In this document: positions 54,651 through 64,000 of the stretch, one piece after another
Layout: each line of letters begins with the position of its first letter
Position numbering within the stretch: position 1 is the first letter of the stretch
Source of the DNA: Vulpes vulpes
Taxonomy: Eukaryota > Chordata > Mammalia > Carnivora > Canidae
Direction: 5' to 3'
DNA: 64,000 nt
Assembly: GCF_048418805.1 (NCBI RefSeq)
Contig: NC_132788.1
Span: 68,957,792 to 69,021,791 of the forward strand
Made by a program: the position numbers and the translations under genes
Notes under the pieces: model-generated
Seen by the model: only the letters and a program-made list of their open reading frames with translations
Told to the model about the DNA's origin: nothing
Databases searched by the model: none

Positions 54651-55979
54651 AGATAATAGGATGTGGAAAAGTCCTGTGGTGAAATGGGGCTCAACATGGT
54701 TGGAGCAGAATGAAATTCTGTTGTGCCGGCACCTCAAAGGCCAAGACTACAGTGCTAACAGATGAGTTTAAAGAGATTACTAAAAGAGAAGGTAAATAGC
54801 AGAGAGATAAGGCAGGACAATTCTGGAGAAGAGTGGAGAAAAAACAATATATAGCAGAAGGTGTTTCTCTGACACAGGAGATTTCACTCATAAGAACCTC
54901 TTTCCCTATAGTTCTTTAATTCCTGAAACCTGCATCTTACATTTCTACTACTCCTCTCCTGTTTTACTGGAGCTCCTGTCTCACAGCATGAAAAATACTA
55001 TGCCAAGTGTGAGTCCCTGTTCCCACTGTGAAGTTGTAGATATGGGTGGAGGAAGATGTGTTTCCCAGAAGCCAAGTAAGAATCCTCAAAGCACTTTCTC
55101 AGAGAATCATGGTTTCATCTTAATATTTTGTTCTTTTTTTTTAAGAAATATTTTGTTCTTGAGGACCACCAATGTTATACCATTGACTCATTATGAAGTA
55201 AAAAGGCTTTAGTGAGCTACAGAAGGGACTACTTCTAGCAATATTTCTGTGAAAAAAAGTTAACATTATGTCTTAACAACCAAATGACAGATTTCCTAGA
55301 ACAATACAATTTACTCATACACTAGTGACTATCTATACCTTGAAAGAGTCATATTTTATCCCGTCTGGAGACTACCATTTGGAAATAGCTAGAACTCACC
55401 TAACTCTCTGGGCATGCTGAATGCCAAGACTATATAGGCAGGTCAAAAGGAGAAAGAAGAATCCATTTAAGAGAATAAATTAAACATTGATCTTTGGTTA
55501 TAAAGATGTCTAAATCATTTTACCTTTGGATATTGTCTTCTGGACAATGGAAGAAATAGTGCTGCAATTTTTTTCTTGCCTTGAAATATAAGTTCACAGA
55601 AAAGAACTGCCTCTTTAATTGTCACAAAGCTAACAGTTGTTTTAAATACAAATTTCAAAAAAAAAACAATTCATGTATAGTCACTTGTCATGATATCTTA
55701 AAATGTTTGTTCATCAGCTTGTTTGAGATAAACTAATAAAAGATTCATGTTGATAATAGGCTTTTTTCATCCTATTTCAAGAAACTCTTTTTATAAATAT
55801 TACTAAAAAATGCTTTGCATGCAAACCAGAGTATTTAATATTATAATTTCATGTTCTTGTGTTTAGATTACTCTTGTTCGGAAATATATAGCTGGCAAAA
55901 TACTCTCAGACCGGTTAACAAATAAAGAAATAAAACTTTTTTCTCATTTCTTCCCTGACTTCTTGTCTTTTTTTACATT
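54651..55979. other. Unassigned interval
   Basis: It holds a micro-insertion (55136-55146) listed separately. No gene or named repeat was otherwise seen. Confidence 0.45.
55136..55146 (-). mobile_element. Tail-only insertion of 11 bp with 14-bp TSD
   Basis: TTTTTTTAAGA lies between perfect copies of AATATTTTGTTCTT at 55122-55135 and 55147-55160. On the minus strand it reads TCTTAAAAAAA, like the end of a Can-SINE tail. Confidence 0.6.
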
Positions 55980-56320
55980 TCTCAAAAGCCTAATATGTGC
56001 TCAGCATGATCATTGAGTGCTGGAAAATTCCGTGTTCAATTAGTTCACCATTATGTGAAAGAAGATGGAAACTAAACCAATAATCTAAAGATCAAGTGTC
56101 AAAGGCTGTGACAGCAATGTATGCCAGGAGCTCAAAGGGTAAGTGAAGAAAAGTGCACAAAGTCTCAGAAGGAGTCTGTTGGTCAGAGTGGGAACTCTGT
56201 GTCAGTCTGGTTACTGAATGAAGACACTGTCAAAGGGAAGGAAGGCATTCCCGTAGAAAAGTACGGAGGGCACTCCATGAAGAAAAGAAGAGCATAAGCA
56301 AAGGTCTACAGGAACAAAAT
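55980..56320 (-). mobile_element. L2 remnant
   Basis: Words such as 'gcctaatatgtgctcagcatgatc', 'gaaggcattcccg' and 'aagagcataagcaaagg' fit an antisense L2 3' region. Confidence 0.5.
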
Positions 56321-56763
56321 CAAATGCCAGGGAACTGCAAATCATTTGGTTACCCAAAACTTACTAATTCAGAGTTTGATAACTCTTTTTCTGAAATGAA
56401 GACAAAGTAAGAATAATAATAATAAAAAACACTGTAGACATTCTGTTGATTTCCCATTTTGGAATTTCATTAAACCTGAAGAATCTTTTTGTTCTGAATC
56501 AACCAGCAATAAATCTTAATTGCCAAAGTAATTTCCAATTATTTTGAATTGTAGTTAACTTTTTCTTCTGAGTATCTTAGGGGTAAAAAAGATTTCACTT
56601 AGTAAAGTCAAAGTGGTAATCTGAATCTACCTGATTTGATGGCTGACTCAGGATCTTGCAGTGTTTAGGGTTCTTGTTATAAAACAGCAACTTTGCATCA
56701 TTTATATTATTTTAGTACCACGAAAGTACTCAGAATTATTCTACACATAAGAGTACTTTTTAA
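56321..56763. other. Unassigned interval
   Basis: AT-rich; an (AAT)n word lies near 56413-56427. Confidence 0.5.
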
Positions 56764-56940
56764 TGGCACCTGGGTGGCTCAGTGGATGAGCATTTGCCAT
56801 TGGCTCAGGTCGTGATCTCAGGGTCCTGGGATGGAGTCCAACATCGGGTTCCCTGCAGGGAGCCTGCTTCTCTCTCTGCCTATGTCTCTGCCTCTCTCTG
56901 TGTGTCTCTCATGAATAAATAAATAAAATCTTTTTAAAAA
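56764..56940 (+). mobile_element. Can-SINE, older type
   Basis: It starts GGCACCTGGGTGGCTCAGTGG and ends ATGAATAAATAAATAAAATC. The flanks GAGTAC... at 56751 and 56942 suggest a decayed TSD. Confidence 0.92.
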
Positions 56941-57270
56941 GGAGTACATTATAAGGAATAAAAAATAAAGACATAAAAAATGAAGTAGGTCACTTTGAAA
57001 AGTTACCTCAGAGCTTAAGGGTCACTATTACCTGTTAACGAAGGAGCTGGAACCCTCAGGAAAACCCAGATCTCTTGACCCTAATTCCAGTAATGTGGTC
57101 CTTTGACATCTTTACCCAGATTTTTCATAGGCATTTCTAACTTATCATTCCTCCCCAAATCTTTGTTATCTCCCTATCTTCTGTATTCCTAGGTGTGCTC
57201 CTTCTTTAGTCCTCTCTGATAATACAATAAAAAATTAAAGGCTTCCCTTATCTTTATTATAGCCAATTGA
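56941..57270. other. Unassigned interval
   Basis: Nothing recognised. Confidence 0.45.
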
Positions 57271-57274
57271 TACT

Positions 57275-57612
57275 TTTTTTAAAGTTTTATTTTAATTCCA
57301 GTTAGTAACATACAGTGTTACATTAGTTTCAGGTGTACCATATAGTAATTCCACACTTCCATACATCATCCTTTGCTTATCATGACAAGTACAAGTGCAT
57401 TCCTTAATCCCCATCACCTGTTTCACCTCTTCCTTCTAGTAACCATTGGTTTTCTCTTTATGATTGAAAGTCTGTTTCTTGATTTCTCTTTATTTTTTCT
57501 TTTACTTTTTTTGTTTTATTTCTTAAATTCCCCACATGAGTGAGATCATATGGTATTTGTCTTTCCCTGACTGACTTATTTCACTTAGTATTACACTTTC
57601 TAGCTCCATACC
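57275..57612 (-). mobile_element. L1 3' end, antisense
   Basis: Read antisense, it is the carnivore L1 3' end: 'ttagtaacatacagtgttacatta', 'ccccacatgagtgagatcatatgg', 'cttatttcacttagtattacac', 'ctagctcca'. Compare the sense version at 23840-23930. It stops at an AT simple repeat. Confidence 0.82.
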
Positions 57613-57680
57613 AATTATATATATATAAAATTATACATATTTATATATGTATATATTATATATATATGTAATTTATTCTT
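57613..57680. repeat. (TA)n-rich simple repeat
   Basis: Imperfect TATA and TATG units over about 65 bp, directly at the L1 edge. Confidence 0.9.
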
Positions 57681-57699
57681 TATCCATTAATTACCAAAT

Positions 57700-58400
57700 G
57701 ATAATTCTTGACAAGTCTACAGGTATCCATCCCCTGCTACCAATCTAATCTCAGCCACCATTATCTATCACATAGACTTCTATGAAAAACTAATTCCACT
57801 CTTGACTTCCTGAAAAAAAAAAAAAACATTTACCCCACAGTAGCAAAAGCAATCTTATTAAAACATACATATTTAAAACTTAAATCCAAATTCCTCCTCA
57901 TGACCTCCAGTCCAAGAGGACTGGATTCCAGCTTAACTCTGCAAACTCTGGTACCATTCTCCATCTGCACAGATCTTCCTTGAATAATTAGAACACACGG
58001 AGCTCCTTCTCTCTCCTTAAACATTTGGAAATTCTTTCTTTTTTTCCTTTCTGTCTGGAACACCCTTTCCCCTCCATTCTTTAAATGTCCAGCTACTCTT
58101 CCTTTTTTGGGTCTCAGTGTAAATGGAAATTTCTCTTAGAAGATGTCCCTGATCGCTCACTCCAAGGTTGGTTTCCCATTCTGTTCTCTACCACATCACC
58201 TTCTATATTTCTTCCTAGTATTTACAATTTGTGATTATTTGAGGAAGATTATTATTTTTTTGGTGGTGGGATGGGGGGAGTTGGTTGGTTTATCACTTGC
58301 CCCCTAATATATTGCTTTTTCATTAGTTTTTTTTTCTTTTTGCAGAGTCAAGTACAATGTATTCAATATGGTACACAATTAATAAATGTTTCTTAAATGA
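57700..58400 (+). mobile_element. L2 3' region, sense
   Basis: Order: 'ccagtccaagaggactggattcc', 'ctggaacaccctttcccc', 'agatgtccctgatcgctcactcc', 'ccacatcaccttctatatttc', and an end like 'acaattaataaatgtttcttaaatga'. This is one of the clearest L2 copies here. Confidence 0.78.
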
Positions 58401-59624
58401 TTTGATGATGTGTAGGCCTATATGATGAGTAATTGCGATGTTTCTAACCTCAATATAAAAAGAAAGATATATATTATTAAAAACAAATGATTTATAATTA
58501 TAGTTACATTTCATGTTATATAAATATAGTTTTTCTTACATTAAACACTCACAGCTCATGAGAGCTAAGATAACGTGTTCATGTAAGTAAGTATAAGGTA
58601 AGATGTTATAAAAAGCAATGACAATATTTATTCCTAAGCTTTCAAAAACAGAATAAAACTGGGAATTAACATAATTAAAGTGATAATAGAAAGAAGTTAT
58701 CCCTACTACCTAATTTGAGAGCCACAATTGGTGTTCTTCTGGGCTAACTACATTTCATCAAAATGGTAAGTAGCTCACTAGGTTAGTGTCATGTAGGAAG
58801 GCAGATACAGAAGTGCCCAAGTGAAGCTGGCTTCACATGAAAACTGATTTCTGAATAATGACAACTGTTTCAATTATCAAATAAATGAACTATCTAATCT
58901 GTATGGGGTTGACTTGTGTCTTGTGTTGAAAGTTTGCAATATCTTTAATAGCAAAAACTATTTTTTCTTTTGATTTTCCAATAAATCCAACAGATATTTA
59001 GAGCTTTTGGCAACAAAGCTGACTAAATCTTAATATGGCCAGAGGGATAGCATCTAAGAAAAGAATATCATAACTTTGTGTTATATTTGCCAACTAAATA
59101 TACTCTCCTGACTAAATATATGGATTTAATATTGCAGAATGACAAGACTATTTATTACATTTCATTATAGTTGTACGGTCAAGTGTATAGTCTTCAGTTA
59201 ATTTGGCCATAGGGAGAATAATTACAACATAGACCTTGGAATGACTCAAAGGGCTTCCTACCAGTATGGGTGTTGCTCTCTAACTTGTCTATACAACTCT
59301 CAGAGTCATGTTTCTACGGACAAACCATTGAGTGTTATGCTCAGTAAAAATCTTATAGTGGAAGGAGAAGGTTTTGCATAATTCTGCAGTTCATTCTATT
59401 GAAAAATATTGCCCTTAAAATTGTTTTAATTATAGAATATTTGAAAAAAAATTTATATGCAGTCAGAACCACATCAGTTAAACATCACATCAAGTTGTAA
59501 TATTGTAATATGGAAGCTTAAAAGACAACATCATTAAGGTAAGCTTTGCTGCTTTTGTAGGAGTAGTAATGAGATTCCATCGTTTTATACAAACAATGTA
59601 TGCACAGCAATATATGCTTCCTTT
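58401..59624. other. Unassigned AT-rich DNA
   Basis: No gene or named repeat was seen in about 1.2 kb. Confidence 0.5.
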
Positions 59625-59870
59625 TGGTTGTTTATTCATTAAACGTCATTTTTTGAGCAACTATTAGATATAAGACATTCCACTCGTGTGGTGGATGCAA
59701 GAGGGAATACAAAGACAGGGTCCAGCTCTTCTGGAACTCATTTTATAGAAAAGTGAGATAAGAGATAAATAATATAATATATAACATAACACATAATAAT
59801 AAAAGTAATATATATGATATATGATATGACATAAGGCAATGTAAAATATTAGAAAGTATAGGAAGTTTTC
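59625..59870 (-). mobile_element. L2 3'-end remnant with AT-rich stretch
   Basis: Order: 'tattcattaaacgtcattttttgagcaactattag', 'gacagggtccagctcttctggaactcattttatag'. A degenerate AATAT-rich tract follows at 59765-59830. Confidence 0.65.
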
Positions 59871-61460
59871 TGGTACAGAATATTAATTTCAGGTAGACAC
59901 ATCCAGGACCCTAATTTTTATCAATGGTATGAAATGAATATTAATTTCTCTCCTTATTGATTAACAGCAACAAGTTGTAGGCAATTCAAATTGTCTTTAA
60001 CTCATTACAATGCATTCTTCAGCAATCATTCAACTTGAAATACTAAAGGATTCCAAACTTTGCTCTAAATAATTTAAGCTACTTCCCTGTTTTTCTTTTA
60101 AGAGACTCTTTAGAAACTTTTGTACTCTCTTAAGAATTCAGAAGGATGAAAATAGCCCCATATGAGTTTGCAAGTCTAAACATAACAATAATTTAGGCTG
60201 ACAATGCTTTCACTTTTAAACAAATAAGGAAAAAGATCAAATTTAGAAGGCCTATAATATATTCAATTATGCTTTGCTGTCAACAGAAAATAGGCTGAAA
60301 TTAATCTGCTCAAAGTTGGGAGATTTTATAACTACTGCACTTAAAGGTAATAAAAGTTGCCTACACTCATTATTATTAGTATCTGAAGCCCTTGAGAATA
60401 CTCGAGTTTTGTTATGAGTAAATATCATTTGAGAAACAAATTCTGTTGCTATGACATTTACTTCACATTCTGAAAATTCCATAATGGATGGATGTAGATA
60501 TATTTTGTTTGAATGAAAATTATTTAGTCCATGCAGGCTATTATGAATTTGACTAAAATTTCAGTATCTCAAAATTATTACCTTTCAAACTTTCCAATTA
60601 CTGTTTTCCTCTAGGCATGATACCTGTTCTCAGTCACTAAAGTATGCTTTTTCAAAGTGCCATTGCAAAAAGTCAATATACTTCTGGGAAAAAAAACATT
60701 GTAATAAAAGTTATTAGAATTTCTGAAGGGCTTTCCATCTTCAGTGATTTACAAACATTAATTAATCACTATCCAAGGACAGGTACCTACCCAACACACC
60801 ATTCAATTCTAGGAATAAATGACAAATCTGCCAAGATTTTATCCAGTATACTTCCTGGTCTTTGATGGAAATGAGAAGCAAAACATATTATTACATCAGG
60901 ATTTCTTTTCTTTCTCATTGAACTGCAACTTACCGCCTTTATTTCAAGTCATCAAATTTGCTTATCTCCTGAGCTTTGCTCTGGACAAGGTGAGTATCTT
61001 CTAAGGTATGCCTAACCAGATTGTAAAGTATATGTTTTTCAAAACAGGAAAATAATTCTGGGGCTTTCTCAAAACTACTATGTTCCAAGAATTTTATTTT
61101 TATTTATTACTTCTTTCAAGAATATATTATTTACCTATCAAAATCTGGAGTTTAGGTCAGCTTATTATTTTAGTCAGGCTATAAAAAATAACTTATTTTC
61201 CTAAGGAAACTGGGAGAAAACAAATTGCCCTAACAGTTGGCTGCATAAATCTGCCCAGAAAGCAAAATGTGTTGTAAGCTTCATTCTCTCTGCCTAGGAC
61301 TATACTGAATGCTGTCAAGCAGAATAATATTAAAAATAATGGAGCAAAAAAATTTACCTTTTTATCAAAATTATTTTGCTATTGTAAAGGATTAAAAAAC
61401 TATAAGCTATTATATAAAATTTCACAAAAGAAAAGATATGTTCAAATGGAAAAGTAGAAA
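59871..61460. other. Unassigned AT-rich DNA
   Basis: No named repeat was seen. The open frames (such as 60644-60865) have no recognisable motif. Confidence 0.5.
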
Positions 61461-61522
61461 GCAAATAATAATGAAGAGGGACATCTGGGTGGCAAATAAT
61501 AATGAAGAGGGACATCTGGGTG
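61461..61522. repeat. 31-bp perfect tandem duplication across a SINE edge
   Basis: Positions 61461-61491 and 61492-61522 are identical. Each holds flanking DNA (GCAAATAATAATGAAGA) and the first bases of the SINE (GGGACATCTGGGTG). Confidence 0.95.
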
Positions 61523-61740
61523 ACTCAGTTGGTAAAGAGTCCAACTCTGGATTTTGGCTCCATTCATGATCTCAGGGTTGTGAGACTGAGGCCCACATAG
61601 GGCTCTGTGCTAGACTTGGAGCCCGCTTGAGATTCTCTGTCTCCCTCACCCCCAGCCCTGTGCAGCTTGAGAGCATGGGCATTCTCTCTCTCTCTCTCTC
61701 TAAAAATAAAATAAAATGAAATAAAATAACATAATAAAAT
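61508..61740 (+). mobile_element. Old carnivore SINE (tRNA-derived)
   Basis: The head GGGACATCTGGGTGACTCAG has 'gactgaggcccacatagg' where the B-box region should be. A body of C/T-rich DNA, (TC)n and an AAATAAAATAAAATG-type tail follow. It is an older lineage than SINEC_Cf. Confidence 0.85.
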
Positions 61741-62580
61741 AATAAAGAAATTAAATATTTTGATATTTTTTCATTATTATCTTAATTATATTAATAGCTT
61801 GTTATAAAAGGTTTACCAGACTTCCTAGACCTGTGGTTTATGTATATAAACAGCAAGTCCATAGAACACAGAACCTTGCTGTTCAAGGGATCCAGGATAA
61901 AACTCTGACATACAAACTTGAAGTCATTAAACAAAGTCAAATCTATTAATTTGATGGTAATGTGATAAAGAAGTAAATTAAAGATAGTTAAACTAACCAC
62001 CTGTTATTTTCAAAGTTTTGATTTTTCTCCAAAGATAAAAACTTGAAATAATAATAATTGAATTGATTTATATAAAGTTATCTACTCTTTTTTGCCAAGT
62101 AAGAGTATTTTAAAATTGAACATATAAAACAAACCAGTATTCATACTCAACTTCATGTCATCAAAGAGTGGACATTTCATCACAAAAAAGTAGAAGAAAG
62201 TTGTAATCTCTTAAATAGTTCACAAATTATTCATTATTAAAATCTCATCACAGCGTATGAATTTTTCTCCTTTTTCACTGAACAATGAAAATTTTACCAC
62301 AGCTTTCACTTGGAAACCTCTGAAACACACCAGTAATTCTCAGTGGAGAGGAGAGATGGGTCAGAATTTCCAAGGGTTCTTTGTGTCTTGAAAAAGTATA
62401 CTCCATTTACCCATGGTTTTAGTAATGAAAACTCAATTAACTCAGAGTTAAAGAAAGCTGAACACAATCATTTAAGCTAGTGAATATATAGAAATAAATC
62501 AAGCTACACAGAGTGTGTGTATGTCTTGAAAGGTAATGAAACACTACCTCATATTAAAAGAAGTCAACTCTGCAGTTTGA
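61741..62580. other. Unassigned AT-rich DNA
   Basis: Nothing recognised. Confidence 0.5.
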
Positions 62581-62584
62581 TAGA

Positions 62585-62690
62585 GAATTGCAAGGTTTTA
62601 AAGGATCTCAGAGATCTTGCAACCCAACATCTCAAGTTACAGATGAAAAAACAGAGGAATACTTCAATAATTCCATTTCAAAAGTTGATG
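62585..62690 (-). mobile_element. MIR3-like fragment
   Basis: The phrases 'ggatctcagagatcttgcaacccaac' and 'agttacagatgaaaaaacagaggaat' match an antisense CORE-SINE. Confidence 0.5.
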
Positions 62691-62732
62691 AGGTTAGAAT
62701 TGGATTATTTAAAATAATTAAAAATAGCACCG

Positions 62733-63144
62733 TGATGGTTAATTTTCTCTGTTAACTTGACTGGGCTGCAGGGGGCCAGGCATTTAGTTAATATTGTAGA
62801 TGTGTCTGTGAGGAAGTTTCTGAATCAGTAGATGGAGTGAAGAAAATTGCCATTTCCAAGGTGGCAGGGCCTCATCCAATCCACCGAAGGCCTGAGTAAA
62901 ATAAGACTATGGAAGAAAGAATTATTTCTGCCTGACAGTCTTTGCGCTAGAACATTCATCCTCTCCTGACTTTGTATGCAGACTCAGAACAAAATAACAC
63001 CGTAGATTCTCCTGATTCCCAGACCCAGACTGGAAATATGTCATTGGCCCTTCTGGGTCGGGAATTCTTTGTCTCCATAACTGTATATCAAATTCCTTAC
63101 AATCTCCCTCTTTTTCTCTTTCTGTTTATACATGTATGCAACTG

Positions 63145-63184
<40 letters not shown>

Positions 63185-63229
63185 TACATCTTATTGGTTC
63201 TGCTTCTCAGGAAAAACCTGACTAATTCA
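62733..63229 (+). mobile_element. Ancient LTR-like repeat with internal (AC)n
   Basis: It begins 'tgatggttaattttctctgttaacttgactgggc', has 'ggcagggcctcatccaatcc', and ends 'ttattggttctgcttctcaggaaaaacctgactaat'. This is a known mammalian interspersed layout that I take as an ERVL/MaLR-type LTR. The family is uncertain. Confidence 0.55.
63148..63182. repeat. (AC)n microsatellite
   Basis: About 17 AC units inside the LTR-like repeat. Confidence 0.97.
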
Positions 63230-63234
63230 AGTAC

Positions 63235-64000
63235 TTGAGTTCAACAGTGATGTGATTACCAAGTTCTTGAATTCTGTTGAATTAAGTATGTAATTCCATA
63301 GCAAATAAAGTAATAATTATGGCATATGGGGAGTGTTTGAAAGTTAACAACTCAAGAAGGAGTGTAGACTGATAAGATATAGAGGCTTAAAAATAGTAGA
63401 TTCACTTATGGGAGAGAATGATTATTTTACTGCATTCGAAATCCAAAGAGATTCCAGATCATCTCTTTCTATTTGTATTTGCTGTTAAAGATAGCAGGCA
63501 TGTTCTCTTATGGGCCACCTTCTGTTGTACAGTTAGAAAAGGAACATTGACCTGGGAGGATTTTAGTGTGAAGAATAGAAGAGAGGACATGGAGCTGATT
63601 TGAACATTTAACATTACTTGGCAACCCATAGCTTTATAGGGTCATAAATCTGCTGTGTCGAGTCTCCTAATATTTATTCCCTTTTCCTTCTTAAACTGTT
63701 CCTAGGTGTGATCACATTTTTTTCTCCTTCTTGTAAGAAGTATGGAAATAAATTGTCATATTTATAATAGTTTTTAACAGCAATATATGTGGTCAATAAA
63801 GGGATTCTCTAGAAATCTCTCCTAAATACCAGGTAAGTACAAGTAGATACAGAATATCCTCTTGAAATGGATTGATGAAATCATCATTGGTTACATTCTT
63901 TAGTGTCATTAGTGTCCAGAGTAGTGGACTACTCATTTTTCCTGAAACTTTACTGGATTTTGACATAAACATAGGCTGAATCTGTTTTCATAATCAATTG
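63235..64000. other. Unassigned interval to window end
   Basis: No gene or named repeat was seen. Confidence 0.45.

Overview
This window is mammalian nuclear DNA from a canid, most likely dog or a close relative. The evidence is the repeat content. I count about 25 carnivore tRNA-derived SINEs (Can-SINE/SINEC) with the typical head, CT-rich stretch and AATAAA-rich tail, and many of them are flanked by readable target-site duplications (TSDs). There is one long L1 of the canine type with its own TSD, and one LTR whose ends and signals look like a carnivore endogenous retrovirus. Family names come from recall of consensus sequences; nothing was aligned to a database.

I find no convincing cellular protein-coding gene, rRNA gene or functional tRNA gene. 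The short open frames are what AT-rich DNA gives by chance or are readings through SINEs, the L1 and the LTR. The window therefore looks like intergenic DNA or the inside of a large intron. The best exception is a stretch at 40245-40399: strong acceptor, good-context ATG, open frame into a GTGAGT donor. It is offered as a candidate exon only.

Layout. 1-7.8 kb: local duplications, then a nested stack in which an ancient L1-type remnant (about 2.45-5.1 kb) holds an MLT1 LTR, which holds a young SINE, with two more SINEs beside them and an AT-only simple repeat. 7.86-14.26 kb: near full-length but dead L1 (5' UTR, ORF1 and ORF2 remnants, 3' UTR), carrying a nested SINE and itself inserted in an old L2. 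14-28 kb: sparse old MIR, L2 and hAT remnants, an L1 3' end at 23.6-24.2 kb, an (AC)n array at 26.0 kb and a G-quadruplex motif at 27.7 kb. 28.13-28.58 kb: solo LTR with 5-bp TSD, sitting inside an old MIR. 30.7-31.0 kb: C-rich degenerate repeat. 34.5-37.2 kb: antisense ancient L1 ORF2 interrupted by three SINEs. 40-54 kb: CR1/L3, MLT1, MIR and L2 remnants plus younger SINEs. 54-64 kb: a near-consensus young SINE (54055), an L1 3' end, an L2, and an old LTR-like repeat.

The most unusual theme is a series of extremely short insertions that keep TSD-like repeats: three inserts of 11-19 bp that are mostly A or T (4.26, 47.8 and 55.1 kb), one 54-bp SINE tail (23.4 kb) and one 89-bp L1 tail (53.5 kb). 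They look like target-primed reverse transcription that stopped almost at once. One SINE (33.2 kb) carries about 45 bp of foreign-looking sequence between two A-rich stretches inside its TSDs, which suggests 3' transduction.
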